In this document: one piece after another, positions 9,139 to 23,720 of the stretch | How positions within the stretch are numbered: the first letter of the stretch is position 1 | Layout: each line of letters begins with the position of its first letter | Source: Boesenbergia rotunda | Lineage: Eukaryota; Streptophyta; Magnoliopsida; Zingiberales; Zingiberaceae | DNA: 64,000 nucleotides | Direction of reading: 5' to 3' | NCBI GenBank assembly: GCA_024364735.1 | Contig: JAGFNQ010000297.1 | Coordinates: 1,107,802-1,171,801 of the forward strand | Made by a program: the position numbers and the translations under genes | The notes under the pieces: model-generated | What the model was told of the DNA's origin: nothing | What the model saw: the letters and a program-made list of their open reading frames with translations, nothing else | The model's database searches: none

Positions 9139-10683
9139 TTAATAGGTGACTACCACTCGATTCCACGCAGGAACAGTCTCTGATAAGGTTTTCAGAAACG
9201 TCCACCGGATTCTTTCACTCTTGATATTCACCGAAACTCTTTTCAGATGATCCAAGGGCACCTTAAACCTGGTTGAAGATGAACTCTCCCATTCGTCGAA
9301 ATCCTCATCACACGCTCGCTGAAATTGAGAAATTAATGGTAAGAAGAGATGATCATTCAAGCCAAAGAAAGAAAACATAGCAATTAATTATCCCAAACTC
9401 AAACCTTTTTGGCCTCAGTTAAAATGAGTGATTGTAGATTCGGTGTACGTCGAAGAAGATCACACACTATGTCCAGGCTGAACTTCTCTGCGACATACAT
9501 TTTGATCTTCAACTCGAGCAGTTTGTGAGAGACAGGAAACCCTTCTACGATGGCTTTATATTTTCCCTGAAACAAACAAAAATATTAATCGTTTCAAAAC
9601 AAGATATATATATATCTAAGAGAAAAAGACCATATATTAACATACCAGGAATCTAGGAGTCAAGCCTGAAAGGCATTTATCCGAGACAGTTATAGCTACC
9701 GCATTGACATCGCATAGCGTCTGAGCAAATGTTGTCCGAGCAAACGTTCCAATTAGCCAAATTCTATATAATCGAACAGAAGTCAAAGAGGGTGCTTCGA
9801 TATGCAAGTTTTTCAAACCGAAATGAGGTTTTAGCCTTAAATATTTGAGTTTCTGACAAATGATTTGGAGCTTTTTTGGAGCAGTAACAAGAGTCAATCT
9901 GAGAAGATTTGGCGCTGCTATTTGAATGACTTCTGGTCGGGGATATTTTGTTTTCAACGTTAGTTCTTCTAAAACGGGACAGGCCGAGAGCAGCCTCGAC
10001 AAACTCTCGTTAGGAATAAGATTTTCGCCCAGTGTGAGGTAAAGCGTCTTGAGATTGCTCAATCTGAAGGCGATGCGTTTGGAAAACGTAAATATGAAAC
10101 CCACCGAGCCGACGACTTGCAGATTCAGCGACGCAAGAGATGGCCAATCGAACAGAAGTTCGAAAAAAGAATCTCTCCATTGCGAATAGAAGAAATTGAG
10201 GAGAGTCACGTGTCGGGCATCGTGGAATTTGGCATATTTGACCAAGTTATAGACGAATTGTTCACACTTAACGAAGAATTGGCAGGAATTGTCGACCTCG
10301 TAAAAGACGAGATTTCTAGGCTCAACGCTGATTCCGGTGAGGTGAAGACGAGAAACAGAGTCGCCGCTGCGGGAAACGAAGAAGCGCTTCTCGACGATGT
10401 GATTTAGCTGGAAGTAGAAGAAGTCGATGACGGGTACGGAAGTCCAGACGTGACGCCATCTGCGGGCCAGAACGGAGGTGCGGACGGAGTCGAGGGTGGG
10501 GAGGAAGGAGAGAATGTGCCGGAGAAGCTCGTCCGGGAGATTACTGAGATAGTCTTCTTCTCCTCCTTCCGACTGCTCGTGCCGGCGAAAGCGGCGGCGG
10601 CGGCGGCGGCTGCCATTCAAATCGCCCATGAAGAAAGGAAGCTCGCGGCGGGGGCATTGGCAGCGGCGACTCAAATTGTCCAT
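9139..10683 (-). CDS. F-box/LRR protein with FBD-like C-terminus
   Basis: Three exons join in phase 0 with GT/AG sites: 10683-9646, 9566-9405 and 9318-9139, giving about 459 residues. An F-box at about residues 44-90 (LSNLPDELLRHILSFLPTLD..RTSVLARRWRHVW) would bind a SKP1/ASK adaptor in an SCF ubiquitin ligase. Leucine-rich strands with LSNLKTLYL, CPVLEELTLK and LLRLTLV follow at about 190-330. The end resembles the FBD region (LKRVSV..IKSERIRWTFLKTLSETVPAW). This is the FBXL/FBD class that is greatly expanded in plants, and its target cannot be told. Two in-frame ATGs (residues 1 and 19) lie in a 54-bp duplication; either could be used. A run of arginines at about 26-33 comes from a GCC/CGG repeat. 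Confidence 0.88.
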
Positions 10684-10713
10684 GAAGAAAGGAAGCTCGC
10701 GGCGGCGTTAGAG
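10620..10713. repeat. 54-bp tandem duplication over the F-box gene start
   Basis: The block catgaagaaaggaagctcgc occurs at 10627 and 10681, a 54-bp (18-codon) period. Each copy carries an ATG on the minus strand, so the start codon and its surroundings are duplicated in frame. Confidence 0.9.
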
Positions 10714-10719
10714 GTTTAG

Positions 10720-11268
10720 TGGGTTTGGAGCTCGAAACCTCGCCATTTAATACTTTGGCCTGGACAATTAACGGAAAGGCTTACTATAACGGAACCAAAC
10801 CGTTTTAAAAAAAAATTATATATAAAAAATTCTTTAACCTCTGATATATATAATTTTTTTTTCGGATGCTATTTTAATTTTTCAATTTAATGGAAAAATA
10901 ACAAATATATCCTATTATAAAGGGATAGATATACTACAACAAATCCCTTAATTATGAGAATTCTTATATATAATATATTATTATTTTCATGAGGATAATC
11001 AAATTGACATAATTAAATTTAGATACGTGAATTTTAATCCTATCTAAGAATAGAAAATGGCCTTTATAGGTTTTGGCACATAAATTTTTTACATATATAA
11101 AATTTTTAGCACATAAATTTCTAGTATATATGAAAATTTTGACACATGAAATGTTTACATATATACATTAACATTTTAACACATAAAATATTTCACATAT
11201 ATAGAATTTTAGCAATATTAATTTCTGATATTGATGAGACAGAAGCCTACAATTCTTATATATCTCGA
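10720..11268. other. intergenic, short A/T-rich tandem array
   Basis: Promoter side of the F-box gene. Between about 11060 and 11215 a unit of the type cacataaatttttacatatat recurs four or five times with a period of about 40-45 bp. No gene seen. Confidence 0.55.
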
Positions 11269-11281
11269 TTGAACTACCAAG

Positions 11282-11508
11282 TCCCCACGGGCTGACTCAG
11301 TTGGTAAGGCGTCTGACTGCTTACATCGGAGGTCTCAAGTTCGAAAGTCGCCAGTCGCACATGGGGTAAAAACTTGGTCTGCTATCTTAAATCCTCTAGC
11401 CCCAGGCGCCTTACCCTACTAGTAAAATCATGATTTACCCCCTCTGGATACTTGTGGGGCCGGGACCAGGAGGCCGCTAAGGTGGCAGTTCCACCTTTTT
11501 TGCATCGT
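11282..11508 (+). mobile_element. Au-like tRNA-derived SINE, complete
   Basis: An exact 13-bp duplication, ttgaactaccaag, flanks it at 11269-11281 and 11509-11521. The head contains A-box-like cagttggtaaggcgtctgac and B-box-like caagttcgaaagtcg. The 3' part has gatttaccccctc and gggccgggaccaggaggcc, then a T6 run. This pattern resembles Au-type plant SINEs. The same family lies at 42737-45885, split by a hAT transposon. Confidence 0.85.
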
Positions 11509-11539
11509 TTGAACTACCAAGGTTGAATTGTCTTGGCCG

Positions 11540-12100
11540 AACTGTCGAGCTCCTAGCCTTGACTTAACGACTCAACCTTAACAAATACTTGGAACTCCTA
11601 ATTCTAATCTAGCAACTCGACCTCACAACAGACTCGAAATTCCTAACTTTGAGCTAGTGACTTAGCTTTACAACAGACACAAATTCCTAACCCCGAGCTA
11701 GCGACTTAGCCTTACGATAAATTTGAAATAGCTAACTCCGAGCTAGCGACTCAGTCTTATGACAGGTTTGAAACTCACTAACTCCGAGTTAGCGATTCGG
11801 TCTTACGATAGATTCAGAACTCCTAGCCCTGAACTAGCGACTTAGCCTTACGATAGGTTAAGAATTTCTAGTCCTGAGCTAGCAACTTAACCTTATAATA
11901 GACTTATAATTCCTAGCTCCAAGCTAGCGAGTCAGCATATAACAGGCAGACACATACTTACACCCCCGAGCCAGTGACTCAGGCGTACGACATGCACGAA
12001 CTTCTAGCCCTGAGGTAGTGACTCAGTCTTATGATACGATCATAACCTCAAACCTCCAGGGACAATCTTATGATAGGCTCACGACCTCAAACCCTGAGTC
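11540..12100 (+). repeat. degenerate 45-bp minisatellite, about 12 units
   Basis: The unit reads roughly aactcctag.cc.gag followed by ctagcgactcagccttacga and a short variable spacer. Core variants such as gagctagcgacttagccttac recur about every 45 bp. No open frame crosses it. Confidence 0.85.
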
Positions 12101-12943
12101 AACAGGAAGGTACTGCCTATTTTTCGAGCAAACATCGCTCTTGGGGCATGACAAAAAAATCATAAAATAGGGTGTGATAACTTAAATTATATTCAAGAAA
12201 TACAAATGAATATGTATCAATCAATGTCAAAACATATATAATCTATGCACATCACTCGGATAGTGCTTCATCGACTTTGGATGGAGCATCTTTTGGAGTT
12301 GCGTAGCCACCTATCATGAGTGTGTATATTTTAAATTGATGAGGACTGAGAGCAAACATCTTGTTAGGGAGGGAGTACATGAGGGGTATGTGAAGAGTGA
12401 GAGCATATACAATGTTGATGAGGATATATAGGTAAAGAAGGTCAATAGATCTACCAGAAGGATTTATCTAATCTGTAACAAATAGCTCATGGTAAAGATA
12501 TATCAAATCCGCTTATGACTAAGGTTTTGTAAAAAACCTAAAGAAGGTGAATAGATCAACCAAAAAATATCTACCTAGTCCATAGCAAATGGCTAGTTGT
12601 AAAAACATATCAAATCCGTTGGCTAAAAGTGAATAGGGGATGATAACGCATTTGTAGTCAAAATGGGAAAGCTTTGGGGTGATGTCATATGGTGATGTAA
12701 ATTGAGGTCTCTAGTCTATGGCTTGGATCAGGGGAAGAGGGGATTAGCTGAAATAATAATTGCAAATACGTTAAATTCAGATAAATCATGTTGTATTGGT
12801 ATATTCATTTGATAATAAGTAGATGATATAATTAGCTGAAATAATAATTGCATTAATGAACTAAACTTAAATAAGTAGATAATATTTTCATATATAATAA
12901 TTTCGACTTTTGATTTGGCCGACAGAAGTCGCTTGGAGTTGTG
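12101..12943. other. intergenic upstream of the GDSL gene; one 106-bp duplication
   Basis: A block with aaagaaggt.aatagat and atatcaaatccg occurs at about 12434-12515 and again at about 12540-12620, about 106 bp apart. A TATA-like catatataata lies near 12889, about 50 bp before the first ATG. Nothing else recognised. Confidence 0.5.
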
Positions 12944-14401
12944 ATGGTACTCCTCCATCGCCCTATGGCATCGTACCCTTTCTTCCTCTTCCTCTTCCTC
13001 TTCCTCTTCCTCCTCCTCCAGCCACTGCGGTCCCTTAGCTGCTATTCCGCTCTATTTAGCTTCGGCGACTCGCTCACCGACACCGGAAACAGGGTCTACT
13101 TCGCTGGCGGCGCTGATCCGGCGAACCGTCTCCCCTACGGCGAAACATACTTCCGTCGGCCTGCTGGCCGATACTCCGACGGCCGGATCGTGCTCGACTT
13201 CTTGGGTATGCTCCTTCTCCATATCCTCGTAGATCCATCATCGCCCTTTCCTTCATTTGAAGAGTTAGGTTAGGTTGGGTTGGGTTCAGCACAAGCCCTA
13301 GGGCTACCGCTGGTGCCACCGTACGACGCGGGACACAACCCCGAAGCTTCGGATTTCGCAAGAGGAGCCAACTTCGCGGTCGCAGGAGCGTCCGCCCTCA
13401 GCCCCCGCTACTACGAGGCGAAGGGGCTTAATGTCTCAGGGGAAGAAGATTACTCCTTGGTCACGCAGCTCAAATGGTTCCGACAAATGCTCCAGTTTTC
13501 TCACATCGGTAATGACTTCCGATATCTGTGTGTGCGCGTGTGATCATCGGCCCCTCTTGATCTGATTTGGATTTTGTGGAATTAGGCGATACTTTTGACG
13601 ATGCGCTGTTCTTCGTCGGCGAGATCGGGGTGAACGACTACAAAAACCTCCTGTCGATGGATGGGAAATCCGTGGACTACGCCCGACGCTTCGTCCCCTT
13701 CATCGTGCAGGGAATTGCTTCCGCGATTGATGTAAAAACCGATTGATTGATCTTGTTTCGATTGGCATCCACTACTTCTCACCATCTTCATTAATTTGTA
13801 CCGGTGGAGGACTAGGATTTATTGCAAACGGGAGCACGGACGGTGATGGTTGCAGGGATGTTTCCACTCGGCTGCATTCCTCTCTTCTTGACCATGTTCC
13901 TCGCCCAGCAATCGGAAGCATACGAACCAGAAACAGGGTGCCTCAAGTCACTGAACCTTCTGTCGCAGTACCACAACCTCCTGTTGCAGCAGGAGCTCGG
14001 ACAAATTCAGAAAGCTCATCCACGTTCCGAAATCATCTACGCTGATTTCTACGACAACTCGATGTCTGTTTATAGATCGCCGGAGCAATTCGGTGAGCCT
14101 TCAACCCCCCATGAGTGAAAGATTTTTGATAATTTAGCCACAATTTTCAGTGATTTGGTGTGGAGCAGGGATTGAGTCGACTGTGGTGGCATGTTGCGGC
14201 GGGGAGGGGCCGTATAACTTCAGTTTTTCCGTTATGTGCGGCGATCCGACGTCGAAATGGTGCAGCCGTCCGGCGAACTACGTGTGTTGGGATGGTATGC
14301 ACTTCACCGAGGCTGCTTCCCGACTAATTGCCAGAAACATTGTTGATGGATTATCTGACCACTTTTCCAACTCCACAACAAAAATGCTTGCTGATACTTG
14401 A
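12944..14401 (+). CDS. GDSL esterase/lipase
   Basis: Five exons (12944-13205, 13290-13508, 13586-13731, 13816-14092, 14169-14401) join in frame for 378 residues, the usual size of plant GDSL lipases. A hydrophobic leader with Leu-Phe repeats (about 8-32) is a secretory signal peptide. SGNH blocks are complete: FSFGDSLTDTGN with the nucleophile Ser43, GANFAVAGASA (Gly), VGEIGVNDY (Asn), and DGMHFTEAA near the end (Asp and His). Enzymes of this class hydrolyse esters of lipids, cutin monomers or acylated sugars, usually in the cell wall or apoplast; the substrate cannot be predicted. The start could also be ATG 12965 (MASYPFF), which gives a more typical leader. The leader's TTCCTC repeat is length-variable-looking DNA. 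Confidence 0.92.
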
Positions 14402-14910
14402 TCAAGTGAGCAGGGATTGAAGAGAATGAGTTGAGAGGGAGGGTAATTTATCCAAATGCGTAATCGTATAGAAGAAACTAGTATGATTTCTTCAATTTCA
14501 TATGTAAAGATGAACTGCTATCTCTCTTAAGTATTTGACATCTTGCCTTGTGACTGCAAAGCAGATGACATTTTTAATCACGAAACGCCTAATGGGTGAA
14601 GCGGGGATATGCAAGTGTCTTGCAGTTAAAAAAACAAAAAAAAACAAAAGTATGGGCAAGGTCAAAGATGGGTGAAATCATACCTCACAATCAAAATTGA
14701 TCAGGTGGTTTTAATATGCTTTACAAATGATTTAAGTTAATTTAATTTTGTATTTGTTAAAGTATTTGTCAAGCTTGTAGGTTTGATGCAGACCACATCA
14801 GTATTTCAATGTATGAGAAAAAAAGCTCAAAATTAGTTATTGTATAATCTAATAGGCCTCAAGTGTGCAGTTGCAAAAACAAAACAAAAAAAACTTGACA
14901 GGTAAATTAT
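14402..14910. other. 3' flank of the GDSL gene
   Basis: Probable 3' UTR and AT-rich intergenic DNA. No further gene seen. Confidence 0.5.
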
Positions 14911-16600
14911 CACGTCTCCCGTGAGACGCATGTCCGATAGAAAATATCTTTATATATGTACAATGAACAATCTAAAATATTTATACATCACAACATCCCA
15001 CACAATAATAATAATAATACAATCTCAAAATAGATCTATATAAAATATAGTCCACACGGCTGGTAACCACGCAAAATAAACAAGGAAGAAGACACATAAC
15101 CCAATAAAATTTACTTGACTTACCAGAAGTGTGAAACGCCGAATAAAACAAAAGGTCAAAGACATATACACAATGTCCACAACTCCAAGATCAATAAAAT
15201 AAATATAGTCTAATAACGAAAATATGAAATGAAATAAAATACTAGATGTTGAGGGACTGAAGATGATCCTCTCTTGACTCCACGAAATGTAACTATCAAC
15301 TACCTGAAACGAAAAGAAAAGCAAGGGCGGTGAGTCCCGGGTGAACTCTGCGGGTATAAGAATATATAAATACATGATAATAAATAGATATATCAAAAGT
15401 GAAAGATATAAATATAATGATATGCAACCTTCAGAATATAGAACATAAATCAAATGCAATGTATCAATAAACATTCCTAAAATCAATATAGTAGACCGGA
15501 GCATGATAAGAAAATCCCCACAATATAACAATAAATTGTTCGTCCTAATGAGCAGATCCAGATCATACAACCAATGCAAATCATAGTCTATATATGCATG
15601 TCAATTAAATACAACAAATTAAAGCTCAAACAAATACAGTAAACACAAACAAAATGCACGATACATTATATGCACATGATGCAATGACCTGATCTATACA
15701 CACTCCAACTATCGCTACACTGAATAGCCGAGTGGACAAGATATAAACGCCCAACACCTGTGGCTATGTAGAAAAGCTCAACACTTGTGCTATGCATGAA
15801 AAGCCCAATACCTATGGCTATAAAATTTAAAAAACACTTGTAGGGACCCTTAGCACCTCGGGGGTATCAACTGTCTACATACAACTCTAATTGAGCATGA
15901 TACAATGAGAAATATAACCGATGACCCGTCTCAAGTACAAGTGAGCTAGTGGTCGTCAGCATACAAAAAAAAAATACAATATAGTGCATGATACCAGTAC
16001 GCACAATCTTAACCAAGTCAACCATCACGCAACAATATAAAATACATGTGTCCAATCAATATCATAATAAATGAGCATGCAACCAATCTACTAGATAAAG
16101 TATAACTAATGCAAACCACACCCTAGATAAGTCACATGACAGTTTTAAAGTACTCATACAAATAATATTCTTTAGATCAGAAAATAAGAGTTGAGACTGT
16201 ATACATGAAAATGTGATTTAACTCAAGAATCAAGCACGGAAAGTATCAAACGGGGAGGTAGAAGTAAATCGAGATAAGGTAAAACAATCTACTCATATAA
16301 TAAAACAAACTATGCATTTAAATACAATAAACTATGAAGTACAAAGAAGAAGTACCGCCTTAATAATGAAGTGTATATCTGAGAGAACTCCCTCACGATC
16401 AACCGAACGAGTCTGAATCAAGGTACTATATCAATGTGAAAGATTAATTATTTATAAAAATTACTAAAAAAAGCTAAACTACATATAAACGAATAGCTAC
16501 GTATATATGGAACAACTAATTTAAACTAAATGTCTAAAACATTAAACTAGAATAGGCATAACGTCAATATCATTATTAAACATACATATAATATTATTAA
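14911..16600. repeat. LTR-like dispersed repeat, copy 2 (Del-like)
   Basis: Starts tatcacgtctcccgtgagacgcatg and aligns in blocks with 4218-5040, including ggcggtgagtcccgggtgaa and ctgcgggtata. It extends further right with short repeated phrases such as cccaacacctgtggctat, aagctcaacacttgtgctat and aagcccaatacctatggct at 15750-15825. This looks like a long old gypsy LTR. No coding domain is visible. Confidence 0.5.
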
Positions 16601-16607
16601 AAATATA

Positions 16608-19470
<2,863 letters not shown>

Positions 19471-19479
19471 AGCAAGTTA

Positions 19480-19615
19480 TTCCGCAACCCCTTCCATCTA
19501 TTCATCAATAACTCGAACCATCTACTGTTCCATATCATGATCAAAAGCGTAATCTATACGTTGTTGTCTTCTCGGCAGCATGATTCAGCAAGATCAATTT
19601 GGCTCTGATATCAAT
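19480..19615 (-). mobile_element. second TRIM-like internal unit with primer-binding site
   Basis: This stretch repeats the internal region of the neighbouring TRIM (ctattcatcaataactcgaacc; tgttgtcttctcggcagcatgattc) and has its own primer-binding site, ggctctgatatca at 19601-19613, directly before the 19616 repeat. The order internal-LTR-internal-LTR suggests a tandem array produced by LTR recombination. Confidence 0.65.
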
Positions 19616-19953
19616 TGACACGACAAATAAATATCAATTCCATTGTTTCACACATGATACGGGAAGCGATTTTATAAACATGTCGATTAAAAAGAAAAAT
19701 GAGGAAATAGAAATTTAACAACTCCTTCCGGCTATTCATCCATAACTTGAACCACCTGCTTCTCCATTTCATGATTAAAAGCATAATTGATACATTGTTG
19801 TTTTCGCGACGGCATGATTCAACAAAATCAATTCGGCTCTGATACCAACTAATGCAATGGATAAATATTAATTCCATTATTTCACGTATGATATCGGAAG
19901 CGATTTTATAAACATGTCCATTCAAAAGAAAATCAGGAAATAAACATCTAACA
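19616..19953 (-). mobile_element. TRIM-like miniature LTR retrotransposon
   Basis: Two similar direct repeats of about 100 bp, 19616-19720 and 19853-19953, each start TG and end CA on the plus strand. Directly inside the right one is ggctctgatacca (19835-19847), the complement of a primer-binding site for initiator tRNA-Met, so the element reads on the minus strand. The internal part is only about 130 bp. A purine-rich ggaaggagt (minus) precedes the other repeat. These are the defining marks of a TRIM. No TSD can be called because another unit adjoins it. Confidence 0.75.
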
Positions 19954-21371
19954 AACACAAAACATTGGAGAAAAGAAGAACAACATGACCAAATTATTAT
20001 TTAACCAATGATTATCCTCCAAAATAATTAAACATGTGTTTAAATAGACTCAGACCCTAACCTTGTGAATGACAAAAATACCCCTAAATCCTAGGCTTGA
20101 AAAATAATAAAAATAATAACAAAAAAATAAAAATATTCGGAGAAAAACAAACTTCAATTTTGTTGGTAGATTGTTCCATAGTCATAAATTATGGGTTCTA
20201 CCCGTTTGCACTGTTGTCCCGCATCACTTTTCCATTGTAGTTCTTTGTGTATATACAATTCATGGTAGATGCCATGATGACATTGATTAGCATGCATTAG
20301 AAGCTGCAAATCAATGTTCATGCCAAAGCTCCATCTCCCTGTTGTTGCTGTGTTGTAATCGAGGTTATGAAGATCGGATCGAATATTAAATCGGTCGAGG
20401 CAAAGATTCAGAAATTTAGAGATTCAACCGATTTAATTAGGGGTCGTATATATATAATAAAATATATATTTATATAAATATACGAAACTAACAACTTGCT
20501 CAACTATTTTATTTAATATTAAATCAATTAGGTTGAACAAGTGATATGTTTTTGTCAGGAACTCAACACGGTATATTAGTTTCAGAAAAAAAAAAAAATT
20601 TAAAACTATTGGATTCAAGCAAACAATAAATTTATTCTTTTGGGATTTTAGGTGAAAGCAAATTAGTATTTTGATATTTTATTTTTTAATTTTTATTTTT
20701 AGTAAGAAAGTAAACGGCAAAAGGAAAAAAATTAAAAAAATAAAATAAACCAAGTCGGTTTGCCCGGTTTTTCCGATTTGTCTGGTTCATCGTTCCCGAC
20801 CGGTTCATAACGGTTCGTATCCGATTCTTGAGCAGCCGATTTTCAAAATTAATTCGGACCAGAAATCTGGCCGATTTCCGATTCAACCAATCCGATCGAT
20901 CGGTTCGATTCAATTTTCAGAACGTCGGTTATAATTCAGCGAGCTTAACTAGCAGGATCAACCGACTTCATTTATTATGCTTTCGGTTTTCATGATCGCT
21001 TCTTTATTAGTCTTAATTGCCTGCCTTCCTCCCCTAAAATATCCAGTTCAGGACCTGACTAACCTATTAATTGCACGATGGATTTATGGTTGATGAATCA
21101 GCTTGATTGCTTGAATTTTTTTTTCTCTTTAAATTCTACATTTTTGCAGTTTGTCTTTATGTTTGAGTGCATTGGTGTCATCAAAGGCCAATTGTGGTTA
21201 ATTTTGATATAAGTTATTATTATGAAGAGTTTTAGTGAAATGATTTAGGTGATCTTGACCCAAAATTCTTGATCAGCTGGGAATTGATTGGGAAACTCTA
21301 TGTGCAGTTGGGACTTTTGTTGATGGCAATATTGATGGTCACTAATTGTATTAGCTTAATGATTCATCCTT

Positions 21372-21592
21372 CCTAGAACTATGGTACAACGGAAGGGTGA
21401 TTAGTTATCATCTCAGACATTCGTGATTCGATCCCTAACTACAGTCTATTTTATAGGAATTTTTCTTCTAAATGGGGCGCGAATCCTAGGACATTGGGCT
21501 TCTAGACCGCTCGCCATAAATACTTCCCGATTTAGCCGGGCCGATCGCCCGAGGTTCGACGTTATCCAACCTCATTAATTATTTTTTTAATT
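21372..21592 (+). mobile_element. SINE family 1, first of a tandem pair
   Basis: Head actatggtacaacggaaggg (A box) and gattcgatccc (B box) are followed by the shared body (aaatggggcgcgaatcctag, ttctagaccgctcgcc, cttcccgattta). It is flanked by attcatcctt at 21362-21371 and 21593-21602. Confidence 0.8.
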
Positions 21593-21602
21593 ATTCATCC
21601 TT

Positions 21603-21872
21603 GCCCCCGGGGCTATGATACAGCGGAAATGCGACTATGTTCTTCTATGCATCCGCGATTCGATTCCTAACTACTACGAATTTTATAAAAAAATTTTCTC
21701 CAAATGGAGGGCGCAATCGTGGAATGTTGAGCTTCTGAATTGCTCATTACGAACACTTCCTGATTTATCTTTGACGGCTGATGAAAAATTTTTACGAGAC
21801 TAAATCGATTGTCATAAATATAAATTTAACCTTATCCAACCCACCCAACCTGATTAATTTTTTTATTTTAAT
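21603..21872 (+). mobile_element. SINE family 1, second of a tandem pair
   Basis: Head ggctatgatacagcgg and gattcgattcc, same body as the preceding copy, then a 3' part gaaaaatttttacgagact shared with the minus-strand copy at 6757. Flanks attcatcctt (21593-21602) and gactcatcct (21873-21882) match at 8 of 10 bases. Confidence 0.8.
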
Positions 21873-22790
21873 GACTCATCCTCTGTTTGCCAATCTTATT
21901 GAGTTAGGCGTGAAGAGTGTAGCTTCATTCAAGGGAGGTTATCGTCTTATCATGATTTTATACTTTCAAACGTACAAGTTTACCTACACAGCATGGAATA
22001 TGAAGTGGTCTCTCTCTATCAGGATGGACACTATTAAGGAGGTAATCTATTTTAATTCTAAAATGGGCTTTTAATATTTTAATTTTTTTTTTATTTTTGA
22101 TAAACATCACTTTCAGGCTCTAGACAAGTTTCCAACATGAAGATTAATGTACATAAATATGGCTCGCAATGTTAGCTTAGCACAATATCTGCCTTGAGTT
22201 TTTTATACTCATCTAGCTTGAGTACTCACCAATTTAACTGTTTGTTTATCACCTCAAACCTAGCTATTTCAAAATGTGAGTAGAGTGGGAAGAGGGCAAT
22301 GTTATGAATGTGGGCAAGCATTAACTTAAATCTCTCGAGTTTCTCCATAATCACACCATCTATTAAGCAATGCTATGTTATAATCGATCATAGTGGGTAT
22401 GAAGTGACCGCAATGTAAAATTGATAATATTAAAGTGGATGTCTAAATATATAAGAACGATTTGTATCTATTAAGAAAAAATTTTGAGAGATGCTAAGTT
22501 GATAAATATTTTATTTGTATATTAATCAGAAGTGAGAAAAAAATACTTGGTAGAATAGAATTTATCTAAATATAAATAAGTTCAATATTAGAGGGGGATT
22601 TATATAGTTGATATTAAATTATTTAATGAGATAAATGTAGCTGTTAAAATAGTCCACTTTTATAATTTTATTAATTTGAGAATTTTAAATATAAATTGTA
22701 ATACTAATTAAATATCTAAAATTACATGACAATTTAAATAAAATTTTTTTGTATAATGAATAATTTAATAAAACTAATTAATAGGGGGAG

Positions 22791-23472
22791 AAGTTAACAC
22801 AGACTTTCCTAGTGTGGGCGATAGTGTCTCTTTGCATGGCTCCAATGTGTCACGTAAAGCCTTTTCTAGTGACTTGTTTGAAACGTATGAATTTAAATCA
22901 ACTATTTTTTTATTAAAAAGCCAAAGGTAAACTTTATAAATAGCCATTTTCTTTTACGAAAAATAATAAATAATAAAAGATAATTTATTCGTCTCAATAT
23001 ATTATCAATTTATTATAGAATTAACATAGAAAAAATAAATTATAAAGACTATTAATTTAAATATTATGACTAACTGCATAGATAGAACGGATATACTGAC
23101 ATGTCTAATTTTCATCACAGATTTTAAGATAATGATATTTATATATTAATCATCAATCTAGAATAATAAGAAAAAAATGATGAATTTGACAACAGATAAA
23201 TTGAACCTAGAAAACTGGTTCGGTCCAACGAAAATTTTCATCGGTTATAGGATAAATCGGGAAGTGCTAGTAATGGATAATTTAGAAGCCAGTTCAGAAT
23301 TCACGCCCCATTTAAAGAAATACATTCAATCGAGGGTGACAATATAACATTATTCTTTCTTTCATCATCTCATGCTACAATTTCTTTCATTATCTCTTCC
23401 ATTTAAGTGGGAGAAAATATTTATTTATTTATTGATTATTATTTTTTAATTTATTGATTATTATTTTTTATT

Positions 23473-23474
<2 letters not shown>
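22791..23474. other. intergenic AT-rich DNA with a SINE remnant
   Basis: At about 23225-23340 a minus-strand piece of SINE family 1 is visible (aaatcgggaagtgctagtaatg...attcacgccccatttaaa). The rest shows no structure. Confidence 0.55.
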
Positions 23475-23507
<33 letters not shown>

Positions 23508-23508
23508 G
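23475..23508. repeat. (ATT)n microsatellite
   Basis: About eleven ATT units in the upstream region of the desaturase gene, some 215 bp before its ATG. Confidence 0.95.
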
Positions 23509-23720
23509 ACGCCACTATGCATCTCCATGAACACATCGCCGGAGGGCAAAGTTGTAATTTTGTGCCGCCTCTCTCGGACGATAAAAAGTCCATTCCGCTT
23601 CTCTCACTTCCTCGCACCGAGTGCGTCGCCACCCCCCTCGCCGTCCGTCTGCCAGTAGGACTGGACACTCCTGGAGGAGTAGCAGCACGATTCGAGCTCA
23701 TAGACGCGGCGGCGGCCTCG

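Larger units (their letters stand above)
20230..22790 (+). repeat. dispersed duplication, arm B
   Basis: Contains the same three ordered blocks as 8120-9095 but expanded by insertions, including two tandem SINEs at 21372-21872 and other AT-rich DNA at 20340-21360. No gene recognised inside. Confidence 0.65.

Noticed and set aside
15025..15579. 184-codon minus-strand frame rich in Leu, Ile and Tyr
   Set aside because: Lies in the same repeat family, with no conserved motif and no homologous frame in copy 1.
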